The notes below the pieces were generated by a model. The model searched no databases, had not been told where the DNA came from, and worked only from the letters and a program-made list of their open reading frames with translations. A program made the translations under genes and the position numbers. From contig WXYP01000001.1 in assembly GCA_009901575.1 (NCBI GenBank), forward strand, positions 372,001 to 436,000: a stretch of 64,000 nt of DNA, written 5' to 3'. Numbering within the stretch: the stretch's first letter is position 1; the number at the start of each line of letters is the position of its first letter. Below, piece after piece: positions 63,008 through 64,000 of the stretch. The DNA comes from Flavobacteriaceae bacterium R38. Lineage in GTDB: Bacteria; Bacteroidota; Bacteroidia; Flavobacteriales; Flavobacteriaceae.

Positions 63008-64000
63008 ATGGCAAAATTTGAATTAAAATTACCTAAAATGGGTGAGAGTGTTGCAGAAGCAACAATAACCACATGGCTAAAAGAAGTTGGAGATACTATT
63101 GAAATGGATGAAGCAGTTTTGGAAATTGCTACAGACAAAGTAGATTCTGAAGTGCCTAGTGAGGTAGATGGTGTGTTGGTTGAAAAGTTATTCAATGTAG
63201 ACGATGTAGTGGAAGTGGGACAGACCATAGCTATCATTGAAACAGAAGGTGGTGCAGATGTTTCTGTTAATGGTAGTGAAGTGGCAGTAAGTAAAGAAGA
63301 ACCAGTTGAAGCCGCAGTAATAGAAGAAACTGTAGCGGTAGCTCAGGAAACAGCTGCTCCGGCAACAGCTTTGAATTTTGAATTAACAGATCGTTTTTAC
63401 TCACCTCTCGTTAAAAATATCGCAAAAGAAGAAGGTATTTCCATAGAAGTGCTGGAAACTATTCCAGGTACAGGTAAAGATGGAAGAGTAACAAAAGATG
63501 ATATTCTTGCTTTTGTTGCCAAAGGTAAAGTTACAGAAGAAGTTAAACCGGTAGTTGCAAAACCTCAGACTAAAGTTGAGGCTCCTAAGAAACAAGAAAT
63601 TATACCTGTTTCTGTAAATGGAGAAGACGAGATTATAGAAATGTCGAGAATGGGGAAACTTATTTCTCGATATATGAGAGAAAGTATAGAAACTTCTGCT
63701 CACGTTCAAAGTTTTGTTGAAGTAGATGTGACCAACATTGTAAAATGGAGAAATAGTAAAAAAGGTGCATTTGAAAAACGAGAAGGAGAAAAATTAACAT
63801 TTACTCCAATCTTTATGGAGGCAGTTGCTAAGGCATTACGAGATTTTCCTTTGATGAATATATCTGTTGATGGAGATACTATCATTAAAAAGAAGAATAT
63901 TAATCTTGGAATGGCAGCAGCATTACCTGATGGTAATTTAATAGTTCCTGTAATTAAAAATGCAGATCAGTTGAATTTGGTTGGATTAGCTAAAAAGGTA
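63008..64000 (+). CDS. 2-oxoacid dehydrogenase E2 (dihydrolipoyl acyltransferase), 3' end outside window
   Basis: 331 codons are visible; the gene continues beyond the window. Residues 1-80 are the lipoyl domain with the lipoylated K44 in EIATDKVDSEV. A linker rich in Ala/Val/Glu follows, then the E3/E1-binding domain (YSPLVKNIAKEEGISIEVLETIPGTGKDGRVTKDD, about 130-165) and the start of the catalytic domain (MSRMGKLISRYMRES). This layout is that of branched-chain or 2-oxoglutarate E2 enzymes. The frame starts MAKFELKLPKMGES after a gap with a likely promoter. Which complex it serves cannot be decided here. Confidence 0.93.
   Translation, partial: MAKFELKLPKMGESVAEATITTWLKEVGDTIEMDEAVLEIATDKVDSEVPSEVDGVLVEKLFNVDDVVEVGQTIAIIETEGGADVSVNGSEVAVSKEEPVEAAVIEETVAVAQETAAPATALNFELTDRFYSPLVKNIAKEEGISIEVLETIPGTGKDGRVTKDDILAFVAKGKVTEEVKPVVAKPQTKVEAPKKQEIIPVSVNGEDEIIEMSRMGKLISRYMRESIETSAHVQSFVEVDVTNIVKWRNSKKGAFEKREGEKLTFTPIFMEAVAKALRDFPLMNISVDGDTIIKKKNINLGMAAALPDGNLIVPVIKNADQLNLVGLAKKV

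Overview
The window looks like chromosomal DNA of a marine-type Flavobacteriaceae species (Bacteroidota). It is AT-rich and carries promoter elements of the TAnnTTTG type, DUF6443-type RHS proteins, many SPII lipoproteins, DUF885, DUF5916, DUF4369 and M61 proteins, and a recR next to a sodium:solute symporter. I cannot name the species from sequence alone.

Positions 1-24400 hold a polymorphic RHS locus and its mobile element. A 5'-truncated RHS-repeat protein, a small exported lipocalin-like protein and a 1780-residue secreted RHS protein form an apparent operon. At the codons for the conserved N-Y-Y-P-F-G motif of the big RHS protein, two tandem copies of a 7417-bp element (7337-14753 and 14754-22170), identical where I compared them, interrupt the gene. 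Each copy carries a new RHS C-terminal tail, a DUF2927-like membrane-anchored protein, an XRE repressor, a P-loop ATPase, two overlapping tyrosine recombinases (the second lacks the first catalytic Arg and the usual HxxR His), a four-repeat 11-bp iteron array, a predicted three-way-junction RNA, a 90-residue protein and a 900-bp palindrome-rich end. The element's end itself spells the NYYPFG codons, so integration keeps the RHS frame open and swaps its tail. The displaced original tail (22147-23112) and a following lipoprotein lie intact beyond the second copy. This self-contained tail-swapping integrative element is the most interesting thing in the window. The intergenic region 23677-24419 holds duplicated ~180-bp repeats.

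Positions 24420-39800 are mostly minus-strand housekeeping and envelope genes: a DUF4369 lipoprotein, a DUF819 membrane protein, an M61 peptidase, a HAD phosphatase, a DUF5916 outer-membrane protein, a set of SPFH, PH-like and ribbon-helix-helix genes, an S1/P1 nuclease (plus strand), DoxX-AlkB, a DUF885 hydrolase, a DUF6503-like lipoprotein and HtpG. A promoter-terminator pair without a gene at 39938-40107 suggests a small RNA. A TetR-like/UbiB-kinase pair follows.

Positions 42188-52271 form a hydroxyproline-utilisation cluster. A divergent AraC regulator precedes a DapA-family deaminase, an alpha-ketoglutarate-semialdehyde dehydrogenase, a DUF885 peptidase-like lipoprotein, a 4-hydroxyproline epimerase, a DPP-IV-type peptidase and a D-amino-acid dehydrogenase. 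The set accounts for peptide trimming and all four steps from trans-4-hydroxy-L-proline to 2-oxoglutarate.

Positions 52461-59724 are accessory. A fabH-type ketosynthase is followed by HxlR, an NAD(P)H oxidoreductase, an unknown gene and an XRE/SymE pair. Then comes a decayed second copy of the ketosynthase 3' end, a two-gene type II restriction-modification system (CfrBI-like) and an arsR-arsI-arsC-like arsenic operon without a visible efflux pump. The window ends with a CoA-binding protein, a sodium:solute symporter, a small membrane protein, recR and the start of a 2-oxoacid dehydrogenase E2 gene.
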